DNA of 64,000 nt from contig NZ_LOJJ01000001.1 of the NCBI RefSeq assembly GCF_001595985.1, forward strand, positions 310,001-374,000, in the 5' to 3' direction. Below the pieces are notes generated by a model. The model made no database searches. It worked only from the letters and a program-made list of their open reading frames with translations, and was not told where the DNA came from. Position 1 is the stretch's first letter, and each line of letters starts with the position of its first letter. This document shows positions 17,061-27,353 of this stretch, in pieces. A program made the translations under genes and the position numbers. This DNA comes from Polynucleobacter sinensis. Lineage in GTDB: Bacteria > Pseudomonadota > Gammaproteobacteria > Burkholderiales > Burkholderiaceae.

Positions 17061-18140
17061 TTAATTATCACCAAGTGCTGCAAGGAGCTCTGCCTGATGC
17101 TCTGAGGCAAGCGCATTACACAGATCATCCAAGTCGCCATCCATCATGGCATCAATTTTGTAAAGCGTGAGGTTGATGCGGTGGTCGGTAATGCGACCTT
17201 GAGGAAAGTTGTAGGTCCGAATCCTGTCACTACGATCTCCAGAACCAATTAAAGATTTTCTGGTTTGCGCTTCAAGCTGGTGTTTTTCACGTTCGCGTGC
17301 ATCCATGATCCGCGAGACAAGAACTTTCATTGCTTGTTCACGGTTGCGATGTTGGCTTCGATCATCCTGACACTCAACTACAGTGCCGGTGGGGAGGTGA
17401 GTGATGCGAACCGCAGAATCTGTTTTATTGATATGTTGGCCGCCCGCTCCTGATGCGCGAAAGGTATCTATACGCAACTCTGCAGGATTAATTTTGACTG
17501 CCTCAAGCTCATCTGCCTCAGGCATCACAGCCACAGTACATGCTGATGTATGGATTCTTCCTTGAGTTTCGGTTTGCGGGACACGCTGAACGCGATGACC
17601 GCCTGACTCAAACTTTAAGCGCGAGTACACCGACTGCCCAACAAGACGTAAAACAACCTCTTTGTATCCACCTAGATCGGATTCTGCGGCATTCACCACT
17701 TCCACTTTCCAGCCTTGACGTTCGGCAAAGCGGGTATACATTCTGAGGAGGTCGCCTGCAAAGAGTGCGCTTTCATCACCCCCGGTGCCAGCGCGAATTT
17801 CCAAGAACACATTGCGTTCATCATTCGCATCTTTAGGCAGTAGAAGCTTTTGGAGAGTACTCTCAAGCTCTTCCATAGTGGCTTGCGCCCGCTTTTGTTC
17901 CTCATCGGCAAAGTCCTTCATTTCGGGATCTTTGCGCATATCTTCGGCAGCTTGCGAATCTGCTTCGGCCTGCTTGTATAGACCAAATTGCTCAACTACG
18001 GTTGCAATATCGGAATGCTCACGTGTGAGCTTCCGATAGTTGTCCATGTCTTTTGTAGACTCTTCGGTAGTTAATAGGGAATTAAGTTCGGCTAAGCGTG
18101 TATCAAGGTGTTCTAGCTTAGCCCGCATGCTGGGCTTCAT
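17061..18140 (-). CDS. prfA: Peptide chain release factor 1
   Basis: A 359-residue RF1 that ends translation at UAA and UAG. The GGQ tripeptide that triggers peptidyl-tRNA hydrolysis is at 233-235 in [18 protein letters not shown]. The stop-codon reading loop is the PQT at 188-190, in place of the PxT of E. coli. The N-terminal helical domain spans about 1-100. The ATG directly follows the hemA stop (TAGATG), so the two are coupled. Confidence 0.97.
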   Translation of the reverse strand: MKPSMRAKLEHLDTRLAELNSLLTTEESTKDMDNYRKLTREHSDIATVVEQFGLYKQAEADSQAAEDMRKDPEMKDFADEEQKRAQATMEELESTLQKLLLPKDANDERNVFLEIRAGTGGDESALFAGDLLRMYTRFAERQGWKVEVVNAAESDLGGYKEVVLRLVGQSVYSRLKFESGGHRVQRVPQTETQGRIHTSACTVAVMPEADELEAVKINPAELRIDTFRASGAGGQHINKTDSAVRITHLPTGTVVECQDDRSQHRNREQAMKVLVSRIMDAREREKHQLEAQTRKSLIGSGDRSDRIRTYNFPQGRITDHRINLTLYKIDAMMDGDLDDLCNALASEHQAELLAALGDN

Positions 18141-19457
18141 CTAATGATCTTCTGATTTGGAGTGCGAGGTGAATAATTTAGGCAGCAGCTTGATCAGGGC
18201 GTCACGCTCAGCACCGTTGGAATGTTGTAGGGCATGCAAAGACCCATGTAAAAACTTATTGGTTAAGCCTTGTGCCATTGCATTGAGAACTTCTTGGGGA
18301 TCATCACCACGCATTAATCGTTTCATGGCGCGATCGAGCTCAAGTTGTCTCAGGTGTTCACCTTGTTGCTGAATATCTTGGATGAGTGGAACCGTCTTTC
18401 GGCCTTGCATCCAATGCATAAAGTTGCCTACGCGGTCTTCAATAATCGCTTCTGCCTGGCTAACTGCTGCTTGTCGTAGAGATGCGCCAGTTTGAATCAT
18501 TACACCTAAGTCATCCACCGTATAAAGATAGACGTCATTTAAGCGAGCAATTTCAGGTTCAAAATCTCTCGGTACCGCTAAGTCAATCATCACCATAGGT
18601 TTGTGACGGCGCTGCTTTAGTGCGCTCTCCACCATACCCAATCCAATGATGGGAAGGGAGGATGCAGTGCTTGAAACAATGATGTCGAATTCATGCAACC
18701 GATTTGGAAGTTCTGAAAGCTTGAATGATTCCGCTTCAATATCCTGTGCAGAAATTGAATCTGCCAATTCTTGCCCGCGTTCGATTGTCCGATTGGCGAT
18801 GGCGACAGTCTTTGGTTTGCGTGCCACAAAATGGGTCGCGCATAAGGTGATCATCTCTCCGGCACCGATAAACAGTACACGTTGATCGGCAATTGTTTCG
18901 AAAATGCGTTCGGCTAATCGCACTGCAGCCGCTGCCATAGAGATTGAGTGAGCACCAATTTCAGTAGAACCACGTACCTCTTTCGCAACAGCAAACGTTT
19001 TTTGAAAGAGTTGGTTTAGGTAAGTGCCTAATACGCCTGCATTATTTGCAGTACGAACGGCATCTTTCATTTGGCCCAAAATTTGAGTTTCGCCAATCAC
19101 CATGGAGTCTAGTCCGCAGGCGACTCTAAATGCGTGACGCACTGCATCTGATTGTGGGAGCGAATATATGTGCGGCTCTAAGCTGCTAGGCGCAAGCCGT
19201 TGGGTTTTTGCGAGCCAGTCAAAAGTCGCTTCGTGTAGAAGGCTCGCTGCATCCGCATCATTTGCCGCACAATAGACTTCAGTTCGATTGCAGGTAGATA
19301 AAATCGTTGCCTCTGGCAAGCCAGCCTGGTTGGCTCCAACGAGATGTTGTCGAAGGTCATGCAATGCCTCTTGAAGGAACTCCGGCTCAAAGGCGACCTT
19401 TTCCCGAATGGCGACAGGTGCCGTGTGGTGATTGATGCCGAGTGTCAACAACTTCAT
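18141..19457 (-). CDS. hemA: Glutamyl-tRNA reductase
   Basis: A 438-residue enzyme that reduces Glu-tRNA(Glu) to glutamate-1-semialdehyde, the first step of heme synthesis by the C5 route. [11 protein letters not shown] holds the nucleophile C56. [17 protein letters not shown] is the conserved catalytic-domain motif. [15 protein letters not shown] is the NADPH Rossmann loop. The C-terminal dimerisation helices cover about 330-435. First gene of the minus-strand run; its start lies 1 base from the divergent small membrane protein start. Confidence 0.97.
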   Translation of the reverse strand: MKLLTLGINHHTAPVAIREKVAFEPEFLQEALHDLRQHLVGANQAGLPEATILSTCNRTEVYCAANDADAASLLHEATFDWLAKTQRLAPSSLEPHIYSLPQSDAVRHAFRVACGLDSMVIGETQILGQMKDAVRTANNAGVLGTYLNQLFQKTFAVAKEVRGSTEIGAHSISMAAAAVRLAERIFETIADQRVLFIGAGEMITLCATHFVARKPKTVAIANRTIERGQELADSISAQDIEAESFKLSELPNRLHEFDIIVSSTASSLPIIGLGMVESALKQRRHKPMVMIDLAVPRDFEPEIARLNDVYLYTVDDLGVMIQTGASLRQAAVSQAEAIIEDRVGNFMHWMQGRKTVPLIQDIQQQGEHLRQLELDRAMKRLMRGDDPQEVLNAMAQGLTNKFLHGSLHALQHSNGAERDALIKLLPKLFTSHSKSEDH

Positions 19458-19458
19458 A

Positions 19459-19761
19459 ATGGTGATTATAGATTTGATGGCGGCATTAATGGGGGTGGCG
19501 ATGGGGTTTTTGGCTTTTCTGGTGCTAGGAGGTTTATCGGGGCTTTTTGCTTGGAGTCTTTATCCGGGCGTTAGGGTTAGCAAACCCGGAGTTCAAAAAC
19601 TGCTTAAGGTTGTCTTGCTAGGCTTTCTTGCTGCGTTAACCAGTTCGTATTTAGGGCAATTTATGGGATATTTTCAGCCTGGTCAGATGCTTGAGTGGTT
19701 AAGCGCCATGGTGGCATCGAGTGTGGCTGGGGGATTTTATCGGGCAATCCCCCAAAAGTAG
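19459..19761 (+). CDS. Small membrane protein, GlsB/YeaQ/YmgE-like
   Basis: The frame encodes up to 100 residues from this ATG. It has three hydrophobic segments, Gly-rich, and ends [10 protein letters not shown]. From the Met at 19501 the remaining 86 residues ([20 protein letters not shown].. and [20 protein letters not shown]) resemble the GlsB/YeaQ/YmgE transglycosylase-associated family in length and layout. That start is preceded by a G-rich stretch that could serve as ribosome site, and it may be the true start. An earlier ATG at 19432 would overlap hemA. Function in this family is poorly known (stress-linked). Divergent from hemA. Confidence 0.6.
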   Translation: MVIIDLMAALMGVAMGFLAFLVLGGLSGLFAWSLYPGVRVSKPGVQKLLKVVLLGFLAALTSSYLGQFMGYFQPGQMLEWLSAMVASSVAGGFYRAIPQK

Positions 19762-19773
19762 TCAAAAACCGTT

Positions 19774-20532
19774 CTAAGCCCTTGAATTCGGGTTATCACC
19801 GGCTTCTTTCACCCATACAATGGGAGCCATCCCGTGGGAACGTAGCCAGGCGTTTGCCCTGGTGAAATGCCCACAACTAACTTGGCCACCTGGTTGTAGG
19901 AAGGGTTGATTGGTTTTGTAAACCCCCAGTCCAGATGGATGGGAGGATTTCAAAATCAATTGGTCTGAGCCCAGCTCAATGAGGGGTAATTTGGACTGGG
20001 CGTGACCGCCCCAGAGCATCCATACGAGCCCTGGTTTTTGTTGGGCCAAGGCGCTAATTAATCTATCGATGAGTGCTTTCCAGCCTAGGTTTGTGTGGCT
20101 TCCCGCTTCACCTAATTTGACGCTCAGTGCGGTATTGAGCAAAAGTACGCCTTGGCTCGCCCAGCAGTGCAAATCTCCATGAGATAGGGCTCCAAAGCCT
20201 TCAAGCGCCAGTGCTTTGCTGATATTTCGTAATGAGCTGGGAAACGCTCTTGAATTTGTGGGAATATTGGCTGGAATTGAAAAGGCTAAACCCTGAGCGA
20301 GTCCTGGTGAATGATAGGGATCCTGACCCAAGATGACTACTTTGACCTTGCTTAAGGGGGTCAGCGATAAGGCTTTGAAAAAGTTTGCTGGTTCAGGCCG
20401 AATCAGCGTTGCATTTTGATTAAGCTCCGTTCTTAAATTAGTTTGGAGCTCTTGCCAATCAGCGGACTCAAAGTAGTCCCCAAGCAGGGTGCGCCAGTCC
20501 TCTGGAATATCGGCCGCAGAAAAGGATTGCAT
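19774..20532 (-). CDS. ung: Uracil-DNA glycosylase, family 1
   Basis: A 252-residue DNA repair enzyme that removes uracil from DNA. VVILGQDPYHSPGLAQGLAFS holds the catalytic water-activating Asp and Tyr of motif A. VLLLNTALSVKLGEAGSH, WMLWGGHAQSK and SSHPSGLGVYK cover the uracil-binding Asn and the Leu-loop region with its catalytic His. Its ATG overlaps the stop of the M61 peptidase gene (TAATG), so it is translated with it. Confidence 0.96.
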   Translation of the reverse strand: MQSFSAADIPEDWRTLLGDYFESADWQELQTNLRTELNQNATLIRPEPANFFKALSLTPLSKVKVVILGQDPYHSPGLAQGLAFSIPANIPTNSRAFPSSLRNISKALALEGFGALSHGDLHCWASQGVLLLNTALSVKLGEAGSHTNLGWKALIDRLISALAQQKPGLVWMLWGGHAQSKLPLIELGSDQLILKSSHPSGLGVYKTNQPFLQPGGQVSCGHFTRANAWLRSHGMAPIVWVKEAGDNPNSRA

Positions 20533-22316
20533 TAGTCAGCGGGCGTTAATTCATATTGCGCTGGAATTTGCTCATTCTTGAGGATGGTCATGCACTCGTG
20601 CTGCAAGTCATCCCGATAAAAGCAAATACTAATGACTTGTTCATTGTTGAGGCTAGATAGCACCTTATCCCAGCGCGCCGCAGTAATCCGTTCCCCATTA
20701 ATACTGGCAAGCAAATCCCCAGGAGCGATTCCTGCTAATTGTGCAGCGCCTCCATCCAATACATGCGTTACCTTGAGCCAGCCACTTGCTTCTATATGGC
20801 GCAATCCCAGTTGGAGTTTGATTTTCTCAAGTTTGGATTGAGTTTTTATTTTGATGGAAATGAAATTAGGGTTGAACCATTTTTGCAATTGAAGATCTTC
20901 ACAACCCTCGATAAATTTTTCTTTAAATTCATTCCAAGTGTTTGTAAATCCTTTGCCTAATAACTTGAGAATTAAATGATCTAGGCCGTCTTCGGCTAAG
21001 CCACTTAAAGTCACACCATGTTCTTGCCAAATGAGGCGCATGAGATCATCTAAGGACTGTTGCTCGCGTGTGAAGTGGCGGATTTTTAAATCCAATCCAA
21101 GCGCAAGTAAGGCGCCCTTCCCGTAATAGCTGACAACTGCATTTGGCGTATTTTCATCAGCTTGGTAATACTTAGTCCAAGCATCAAATGAGCTATCTGC
21201 CAAGCTCTGCTTGAGTCGGCCTGGTCCGCGCAGAATACCATTCCAATTATTGGCGACCAGCTTTAAATAGGTCTTGAGGTCGATCCGCTTGCTGCGGAAT
21301 AACTGCAAGTCATCGTAGTAGCTGGTAAATCCCTCGAATAGCCAAAGCAGGCGGGTATGATTTCTGCGATCTAATTGATAGGGTTGAAATGCTGCTGGTT
21401 GAATACGCTTTACTAGCCAGGCATGAAAGTATTCATGACTGCATAGCCCAAGAAACTCTCGATAAGATGCTTCATCTAAAGGGGTATGAATTTGTGGGAT
21501 CTGATCACGCCTACAAAGCAGTGCTGTACTATCGCGATGCTCAAGACCTCCGTAGCCTGCAAGTACCGCATTGACCAAGAATAAGTATTGCCCAAATGGA
21601 GCCTGCTTTGTTTTGGGTTCAAAAAGATTAATAGTGCTCGTACAAATAGCCTGCAAATCTTTGGCGATTCGTTCGAGATCGATTTCATGAACGCAGCCTT
21701 GAATCGCCATCGTATGTGGCACACCATTAGACTGCCAATGAGCAATCTGAAATTCTCCCAGAGCAATTGGGTGATCGATTAAATCATCATAATTTTTAGC
21801 CAAATAAAAACCGTAGCCTTGATCATCCGTTTTGACTGCTCTAAGACTTGTTTGTACGGTCCAGTCTACTGCTGAAGTATCCTTTGGTGGAACGAGTATG
21901 AGAGCGCATGGCGATAACTCTTGACCTTTAACTGAAAAACAAAGGCTGCTTGCGTTAATAAATGCTCGTTCAGTATCAAGGTATGACGCACGCACTGAAG
22001 AGTCAAATGCATAAACTGTAGTCAAAATCTCTACTGGGCCAGAAACATTCGGTAGGCGCCATTGATCATTATTAATTCGCTCAAGCTCTAGACTGTGGTT
22101 GGGATTTTCAATTGCGTACGCGCTAATTGTTTCAATTTGTTTGCTGAAATCTCGAATTAAATAGCTTCCTGGAATCCATGCAGGCATTTGCAAAACTTGA
22201 CCATTTAGTGCCGGGTCTTGAATACGCAATTTCACATGAAAGCGATGACCATGAAGATCTGCTGCCCAGATGGTGTATTGAATGGCGGGAAAGCTCAAAG
22301 TATCTAATTCGCTCAT
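20532..22316 (-). CDS. M61 family peptidase (glycyl aminopeptidase-like) with PDZ domain
   Basis: A 594-residue metallopeptidase of the M61 family. The N-terminal beta domain (about 1-170) is typical (YTIWAADLHGHRFHVKL, MPAWIPGSYLIRDFSKQI). The zinc site HEYFHAW, an HExxH, lies near residue 293, followed by LLWLFEGFTSYYDDL, which provides the glutamate ligand. The C-terminal PDZ domain (about 490-580) includes GGAAQLAGIAPGDLLASING. No signal peptide is seen, so it is probably cytoplasmic. Known relatives release N-terminal Gly or Ala. Coupled to ung downstream and 5 bases after dsbC. Confidence 0.9.
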   Translation of the reverse strand: MSELDTLSFPAIQYTIWAADLHGHRFHVKLRIQDPALNGQVLQMPAWIPGSYLIRDFSKQIETISAYAIENPNHSLELERINNDQWRLPNVSGPVEILTTVYAFDSSVRASYLDTERAFINASSLCFSVKGQELSPCALILVPPKDTSAVDWTVQTSLRAVKTDDQGYGFYLAKNYDDLIDHPIALGEFQIAHWQSNGVPHTMAIQGCVHEIDLERIAKDLQAICTSTINLFEPKTKQAPFGQYLFLVNAVLAGYGGLEHRDSTALLCRRDQIPQIHTPLDEASYREFLGLCSHEYFHAWLVKRIQPAAFQPYQLDRRNHTRLLWLFEGFTSYYDDLQLFRSKRIDLKTYLKLVANNWNGILRGPGRLKQSLADSSFDAWTKYYQADENTPNAVVSYYGKGALLALGLDLKIRHFTREQQSLDDLMRLIWQEHGVTLSGLAEDGLDHLILKLLGKGFTNTWNEFKEKFIEGCEDLQLQKWFNPNFISIKIKTQSKLEKIKLQLGLRHIEASGWLKVTHVLDGGAAQLAGIAPGDLLASINGERITAARWDKVLSSLNNEQVISICFYRDDLQHECMTILKNEQIPAQYELTPAD

Positions 22317-22321
22317 GATAT

Positions 22322-23038
22322 TTATTTTAGGCTTGCTAATTTCTTTTCAATATCGCTCACTTGTACAGCACCAGGAAAGCGGCTGCCATCAGTAAAGAAA
22401 ATGGTAGGTGTTCCAGTAATGCCATATGTTTTTGCAAAAGCGAGGTTTTTATCTAGCGGCGTTGAGCAATCACTTTTTCCACTGGGAGGGATTCCATTAA
22501 TCATCCAATCGATATAGGTTTTCTGCGGATCTGTTGAGCACCAAATTTGTTTGGATTTCTGTGCGGAGTCTGGGGAGAGGATTGGTATGAGGTATGTATA
22601 GATCGTAATGTTATCGAGCTGTTGAAGCGACTTCTCAAGGCGTTTGCAGTAACCGCAATTAGGATCTGAAAAGATCGCAATCTGTCTGCTGCCATTGCCA
22701 CGTACCAATTTAAGCGCATTGGACGGGTTGAGTTCAGACCATTTGATGCGATTTAAGTCTGCTTGCCTTTGCTCGGTGATATTTTTACCGCTAGCAAGCT
22801 CAATGATTTCACCCTGAATTAAATACCTACTATTTGCATCCGTATAAAACACTTCATTGCCAACCAGTACCTCATATACGCCTGCGATTGGTGACGCAGT
22901 AACACTTTTGATTTTGGTGTTCGCCCCAATCTTCTTCTGTAACTCGGATTTAATTTGTTGCTCAGATTGCGCATAGGAATTATTTGCAGAGAGAATGAAT
23001 GTGAAAATGAGTGCGACAGAAAAAAATAATTTATTCAA
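22322..23038 (-). CDS. dsbC: Periplasmic disulfide isomerase DsbC
   Basis: A thiol:disulfide isomerase that shuffles wrong disulfides in the periplasm. From a TTG start at 23036-23038 the protein opens with a clean signal peptide, MNKLFFSVALIFTFILSANN ending SYA. GGAG 9 bases upstream supports this start; an in-frame ATG at 23065 would add nine residues and has no ribosome site. The N-terminal dimerisation domain (KKIGANTKIKSVTASPI) is followed by a thioredoxin fold with FSDPNCGYCKRLEK (CGYC active site) and the cis-Pro in GITGTPTIFF. The start overlaps the end of the ubiH-type gene, so it is coupled to it. Confidence 0.93.
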   Translation of the reverse strand: MNKLFFSVALIFTFILSANNSYAQSEQQIKSELQKKIGANTKIKSVTASPIAGVYEVLVGNEVFYTDANSRYLIQGEIIELASGKNITEQRQADLNRIKWSELNPSNALKLVRGNGSRQIAIFSDPNCGYCKRLEKSLQQLDNITIYTYLIPILSPDSAQKSKQIWCSTDPQKTYIDWMINGIPPSGKSDCSTPLDKNLAFAKTYGITGTPTIFFTDGSRFPGAVQVSDIEKKLASLK

Positions 23039-24305
23039 AATCAATATCTCCAAGGGCGCGCTCAATCAAGCGCCGTTTAATAAAGTGACTGCGATTTACA
23101 ATGCCCAACCCCCAGTTGCGCAATTGTCTTTCGGTTGCGCTGTCTGCTGAAAACAGTTTTTTGAGTTTGTCTGTTACCCAAAGAAGTGCGCTAGTGTCGC
23201 CTTGACGTTGCCGTTCGTAGCGACGCAATAAGACTTTGTTGTTTGGCAGTCGAAAGGATTCACGCTTGCTGAGAATAGTGAGCAGCGTTGCAACGTCTCG
23301 TAAACCCAAATTCAATCCTTGCCCTGCTAAAGGATGCATCACATGAGCGGCATCACCGATAAGTAAGGCTTTGGGGTTTTCTGCTGGACCAATAAAGCGA
23401 TTTGCTCGAATTTTTCTCAAGGGAAATGCGGCAGGCTTGGAGTGCAGTGTAAGCGTTCCTAATTGAGTAATGATCGCACCATTCGCAATCGCGGCTAATT
23501 TTTTGGACCATGCCTCATGATCCAGCATCAATAGCTCTGCTGAATTATCGGCTGAGGTTGACCATACCATCGAAACCTGTTGATTAGGTAGGGGGAGCAT
23601 CGCAATAATATCCCCGCCTGGTAAGAACCACTGATAGGCAGTTTCTAGATGGGGGCGCGTACAAATCCAATTAGCTACCACCGCGTTTTGCTCATAACTT
23701 TCTTCGCTAATCGAAATTCCTAATATCGCCCTAGTGGGCGAGTTGGCACCATCGGCAGCGATAATGAGTTGCGCATGTACTGGCACACTATTTTTCAGAT
23801 GAAGTGTTCCTCCGTCTGAATTCATCTCAATACGCTCAACAACGTCAGTGATGCGCTCTAACTTATTTTGAAAGCGTGAGGCTTGATCGAGCGTGTGTTC
23901 GATCGCATTCGATTCTCCGATCCAAGCAAGTTCAGATGTGCCTGCCTCAAAGGCAGAAAGATGCAATTCATTCTCTTTTCCTCCGCGATCACCGAATATC
24001 CGCATATCTCGAACCGTTTGTATTCGGCTGTGGTCTAAGGCGTCCCATACCTGAAGGTGGGAAAGTAACTTCTGGGTACTCGGAGAGAGGGCATAAATGC
24101 GTTGACCCCATTCAGGGCCTTGGGGTACTGGTACCACTTCATCGAGATCAGGCGCTATTTGGACCGTTTGCAGCCCCATTTGAGCTAGACCCAGTGCACA
24201 AGCCTTGCCTGTGATGCCTCCACCCACTACCGCAATGTCAACCGAGCGGTTTTGGGTTGAATTTTTGGGCAATTTGCCAAGGGGGTTTTGATGGGCTTTC
24301 GACAT
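23031..24305 (-). CDS. UbiH/UbiF/VisC/COQ6 family FAD-dependent hydroxylase
   Basis: A 424-residue flavin monooxygenase of ubiquinone biosynthesis. DIAVVGGGITGKACALGLAQMG is the FAD-binding Rossmann motif. LIIAADGANSPTRAILGI is the DG motif, and LLIGDAAHVMHPLAGQGLNL is the second FAD motif that defines the UbiH/COQ6 group. Which ring carbon it hydroxylates (C1, C5 or C6) cannot be decided from sequence. A coq7-type hydroxylase is encoded at 39349, so both types of ring hydroxylase occur in this window. dsbC is coupled downstream; ychF is divergent, 40 bases away. Confidence 0.9.
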   Translation of the reverse strand: MSKAHQNPLGKLPKNSTQNRSVDIAVVGGGITGKACALGLAQMGLQTVQIAPDLDEVVPVPQGPEWGQRIYALSPSTQKLLSHLQVWDALDHSRIQTVRDMRIFGDRGGKENELHLSAFEAGTSELAWIGESNAIEHTLDQASRFQNKLERITDVVERIEMNSDGGTLHLKNSVPVHAQLIIAADGANSPTRAILGISISEESYEQNAVVANWICTRPHLETAYQWFLPGGDIIAMLPLPNQQVSMVWSTSADNSAELLMLDHEAWSKKLAAIANGAIITQLGTLTLHSKPAAFPLRKIRANRFIGPAENPKALLIGDAAHVMHPLAGQGLNLGLRDVATLLTILSKRESFRLPNNKVLLRRYERQRQGDTSALLWVTDKLKKLFSADSATERQLRNWGLGIVNRSHFIKRRLIERALGDIDFE

Positions 24306-24345
24306 ATCTCGATGATATCGAAACCAGCCCCTTTACAATACGAAC

Positions 24346-25440
24346 ATGTCTTTGAAATGTGGCATCGTCGGCCTGCCTAACGTCGGCAAATCTACCCTTT
24401 TTAACGCGCTTACCAAAGCTGGAATCGCGGCGGAAAATTACCCTTTCTGCACGATTGAGCCCAATGTAGGTGTAGTTGAGGTTCCTGACCCTCGTCTTGC
24501 CGCTTTGGCTGAGATAGTGAAGCCTGAGCGCATACTTCCCGCCGCAGTGGAGTTTGTGGATATCGCCGGCCTTGTCGCCGGAGCCTCTAAAGGAGAGGGT
24601 TTAGGGAATCAATTTTTAGCCAATATTCGAGAAACGGATGCGATTACCCATGTGGTGCGCTGTTTTGAGGATCCTAATGTGATTCACGTTGCCGGGAAGA
24701 TTGATCCAATAGCTGATATTGGTGTGATTGATACAGAGCTGGCTTTATCGGACTTGGCAACGGTTGAAAAGACTCTGAATCGCTCTAGTAAAGCTGCCAA
24801 GTCTGGTAACGACAAGGAGGCTGCCGCTCTTGTCGCTGTGCTCACAAAAGTTCAGGCGCATTTAGATTCTGCTCAGCCAGTACGAAGTCTGGATTTAAGT
24901 CCTGAGGAACATGTCTTATTAAAACCACTTTGCCTCATTACTGCTAAGCCTGCGATGTACGTAGCAAACGTGAAGGAAGATGGTTTTACGAATAATCCAC
25001 ATTTGGATGCTGTAAAACAGCATGCGGCAAAAGAGGGTGCCCCAGTAGTTGCTGTATGCGCAGCAATTGAGGCAGAGATTGCCGATCTAGACGAGGCCGA
25101 TAAGATTGAGTTTTTGGCTGATCTCGGTATGGAGGAGCCTGGTTTGGATCGTGTAATTCGAGCGGGTTACGATTTACTTGGCCTTCAAACTTACTTTACA
25201 GCTGGCGTGAAAGAAGTCAGGGCATGGACTATCCATAAGGGTGACACCGCTCCACAAGCTGCCGGGGTGATTCATACTGATTTTGAGCGCGGGTTTATTC
25301 GTGCACAAACCATTGCTTTTGAAGACTTTATTCAATACAAGGGTGAATCTGGTGCAAAAGAGGCCGGAAAAATGCGTGCGGAAGGCAAGGAGTACGTAGT
25401 GAAGGATGGAGACGTCTTGAACTTCTTATTTAACGTCTAA
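24346..25440 (+). CDS. ychF: Redox-regulated ATPase YchF (OLA1 family)
   Basis: A 364-residue Obg-family P-loop protein that binds ribosomes and prefers ATP over GTP. The P-loop [14 protein letters not shown] is at 8-21, then [12 protein letters not shown] and the switch [21 protein letters not shown]. The G4 position reads NVKE instead of NKxD, the change that explains the ATP preference of YchF. A C-terminal TGS domain (about 280-363) ends [13 protein letters not shown]. Length is the standard one. Single gene, ended by the strong hairpin at 25453-25495. Confidence 0.97.
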   Translation: MSLKCGIVGLPNVGKSTLFNALTKAGIAAENYPFCTIEPNVGVVEVPDPRLAALAEIVKPERILPAAVEFVDIAGLVAGASKGEGLGNQFLANIRETDAITHVVRCFEDPNVIHVAGKIDPIADIGVIDTELALSDLATVEKTLNRSSKAAKSGNDKEAAALVAVLTKVQAHLDSAQPVRSLDLSPEEHVLLKPLCLITAKPAMYVANVKEDGFTNNPHLDAVKQHAAKEGAPVVAVCAAIEAEIADLDEADKIEFLADLGMEEPGLDRVIRAGYDLLGLQTYFTAGVKEVRAWTIHKGDTAPQAAGVIHTDFERGFIRAQTIAFEDFIQYKGESGAKEAGKMRAEGKEYVVKDGDVLNFLFNV

Positions 25441-25452
25441 CTCGAACTCATA

Positions 25453-25495
25453 AAACAAAAAAGTCCCTAGTATCAGCTAAGGACTTTTTTGTTTT
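25453..25495. terminator. Bidirectional Rho-independent terminator
   Basis: A 15-bp perfect stem joins AAAACAAAAAAGTCC (25453-25467) to GGACTTTTTTGTTTT (25481-25495), with an inner TAG/CTA pairing around a short loop. A-rich on one arm and T-rich on the other, it can end both ychF and the convergent regulator gene. Confidence 0.92.
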
Positions 25496-25526
25496 AAGCC
25501 ACCCAAGATTGGGCAAAACTTAATTC

Positions 25527-25877
25527 TTAGCTGGCTTTGACAGCCTTTTCCAAGCATTTAGAGATTTCATCGTATCGTTTTAGCGCGATTTTGCTGGGAA
25601 CAACTTCTTTCTTGCGACCATCTTCATTAGCTGCCATTTTAATAAAGCCCATTGCACTGAGGTTTTTTAGGCGACCATGAAGGGTGGCTTGAGAACCAAG
25701 CTCAGACATCGAAATAAGATCGCCAACCAAGATAGATTGCTTTGCATGAAAGCTTAAAACAATTTTATCGAGCAAGCTCTCTTCAATAGAGTCGAGTTTT
25801 TTCCCTGGATTGATGCGGTCCAGAACGTCAATTAAATTTAAAAAACGAATGTAGCTAGATGATTTAGTCATAGACAT
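25527..25877 (-). CDS. Winged-helix (MarR-like) transcriptional regulator
   Basis: A 116-residue protein with a predicted winged helix-turn-helix. VGDLISMSELGSQATLHGRLKNLSAMGFIKM (about 51-81) fits helix-turn-helix followed by NEDGRKKEVVPSK, the wing with the D-x-R/K-K motif of MarR proteins. The flanking helices (IDVLDRINPG; LKRYDEISKCLEKAVKA) may dimerise. No ligand can be inferred. It shares the 109-base region 25878-25986, which holds CTTGTATG repeats, with a divergent membrane protein gene and may regulate it. Confidence 0.7.
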   Translation of the reverse strand: MSMTKSSSYIRFLNLIDVLDRINPGKKLDSIEESLLDKIVLSFHAKQSILVGDLISMSELGSQATLHGRLKNLSAMGFIKMAANEDGRKKEVVPSKIALKRYDEISKCLEKAVKAS

Positions 25878-25939
25878 TTTGTGATGCTTAAAAGAATATT
25901 TATTAGCCTAAGGGTTAACACCATTGTAGCCCCATAAAT

Positions 25940-25958
25940 CTTGTATGCAACTTGTATG
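25940..25958. repeat. Direct repeat CTTGTATG x2, candidate operator
   Basis: CTTGTATG occurs at 25940-25947 and 25951-25958 (11-bp period), and a CATACTTG follows at 25975-25982 in near-inverted orientation. This lies between a winged-helix regulator and the divergent membrane protein gene, where an autoregulatory operator would be expected. Confidence 0.45.
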
Positions 25959-25986
25959 TATTTTTAAAATCAACCATACTTGAAGA

Positions 25987-26541
25987 ATGGTTAGAAAGGG
26001 TCAAGAATGGATTATAGGATTTTTATTAAGCCTCTTGGCTTATACCGTCCTATTCTATGCAAATGAATGGCTGACTAGTCATTTGGTCTATGGCTTGGGG
26101 GTCAATTGGATCTATTTGCCTGCAGGATTGAGGTTATTTTTAACCCTCATTTTTGGTCTGCCTGGCGCTCTCGGTATCGCCCTAAGCTCATTCTTAATTA
26201 GCTATTTAGGCGACTTTCCTCACGATATTACGACATGCTTAGGTGTGGGGCTCATCTCTGGTTTTGCCCCCTATTTGGCGAGAATATTTGTTCTAGCAAA
26301 CATTAAGATTGACCCAGACTTAAGTGATTTAAGTTTGCCCAAGTTGGTGGCTTGCACCTTAATTTATGCTCTATTGAGCGCGGGATTGCATCAGTGGTGG
26401 TTTGCAGTGCGAGGGCTTGATGAATCCGGAAGCTTGAATTATCTACTGGTAATGTTCATTGGCGATGTATTTGGCACAGTCCTGCTTGTTGCTTTAATTA
26501 AGTACGGCCTAGACTTGCTCAGACATTCCAGAGCTGCTTAA
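25987..26541 (+). CDS. Integral membrane protein, MASE1-like
   Basis: A 184-residue protein with about five to six hydrophobic helices. [31 protein letters not shown] (about 40-71) resembles the W-x-P-A-G-x-x-L segment of MASE1-type sensory membrane domains, but no signalling domain follows, so it is a free-standing membrane part. Function unknown. The ATG is only a few bases after a possible -10, so the mRNA may have a very short leader. Its stop overlaps the trpC stop by 3 bases in convergent orientation. Confidence 0.6.
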   Translation: MVRKGQEWIIGFLLSLLAYTVLFYANEWLTSHLVYGLGVNWIYLPAGLRLFLTLIFGLPGALGIALSSFLISYLGDFPHDITTCLGVGLISGFAPYLARIFVLANIKIDPDLSDLSLPKLVACTLIYALLSAGLHQWWFAVRGLDESGSLNYLLVMFIGDVFGTVLLVALIKYGLDLLRHSRAA

Positions 26542-27341
26542 TTAAATAACTCACCAAGTGCGAGTCCTGGATCGGGCGCGCGCATAAATGCTTCGCCTAC
26601 TAAAAATGCATTGACGTTGTGATCTCTCATCAACTGCACATCTGCGCGAGTCATGATGCCAGACTCTGTGACTAGAGTTTTTTCTGATGGAACCATGGAT
26701 AGTAGTGACAGCGTAGTTTGTAGTGTGACATCAAAAGTTTTGAGATTACGATTATTGATGCCTAGCAATGGGGTACTCAACTCTAGCGCTTGTTCTAACT
26801 CTGGCGCATTATGAACCTCCACTAGAACATCTAAACCCAGCTCATGAGCACATATTTCCAGCTCTTTCATTTGGTTTAAATCTAAGCAAGCCACAATTAA
26901 TAAAATTGCATCAGCGCCAATTGCCCTAGCTTCATAAATTTGATAAGGATCGATTGTGAAGTCTTTGCGTAATACTGGTAAAGCGCATGCAGAGCGAGCG
27001 GCCTGTAGGTAGCTATTTGCCCCTTGAAAAAAATCCTTATCGGTCAGAACGGATAAGCATGCCGCTCCATTTTTCTCATAGGATTGAGCGATCTCGGCTG
27101 GTTGAAAATTTTCGCGCAAGATGCCCTTGCTTGGACTGGCTTTTTTAATTTCAGTAATCACACCGGCTTTGCCTAATGCGATCTTTTTCTTAATGGCTTG
27201 AATGAAACCTCTTGGCTTCAATAATGAGCTTCGATTATTCTCTTGGGCCTGCTCACGATGGTTAGCAAGAGAAACTTTTTTGGAGTCTGCCGCCACCTCA
27301 ATTTTTTTTACAGCAACAATTTTGTCGAGGATATCACTCAT
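26538..27341 (-). CDS. trpC: Indole-3-glycerol phosphate synthase
   Basis: A 267-residue TIM barrel that closes the pyrrole ring of indole in tryptophan synthesis. [19 protein letters not shown] holds the catalytic Lys and phosphate contacts at the first strand. [48 protein letters not shown] and VTESGIM are the successive conserved barrel strands. It is monofunctional, without a fused TrpF. Last gene of the rpe-trpEGDC run, 12 bases after trpD. Confidence 0.97.
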   Translation of the reverse strand: MSDILDKIVAVKKIEVAADSKKVSLANHREQAQENNRSSLLKPRGFIQAIKKKIALGKAGVITEIKKASPSKGILRENFQPAEIAQSYEKNGAACLSVLTDKDFFQGANSYLQAARSACALPVLRKDFTIDPYQIYEARAIGADAILLIVACLDLNQMKELEICAHELGLDVLVEVHNAPELEQALELSTPLLGINNRNLKTFDVTLQTTLSLLSMVPSEKTLVTESGIMTRADVQLMRDHNVNAFLVGEAFMRAPDPGLALGELFN

Positions 27342-27353
27342 GAGTATTTTTAG

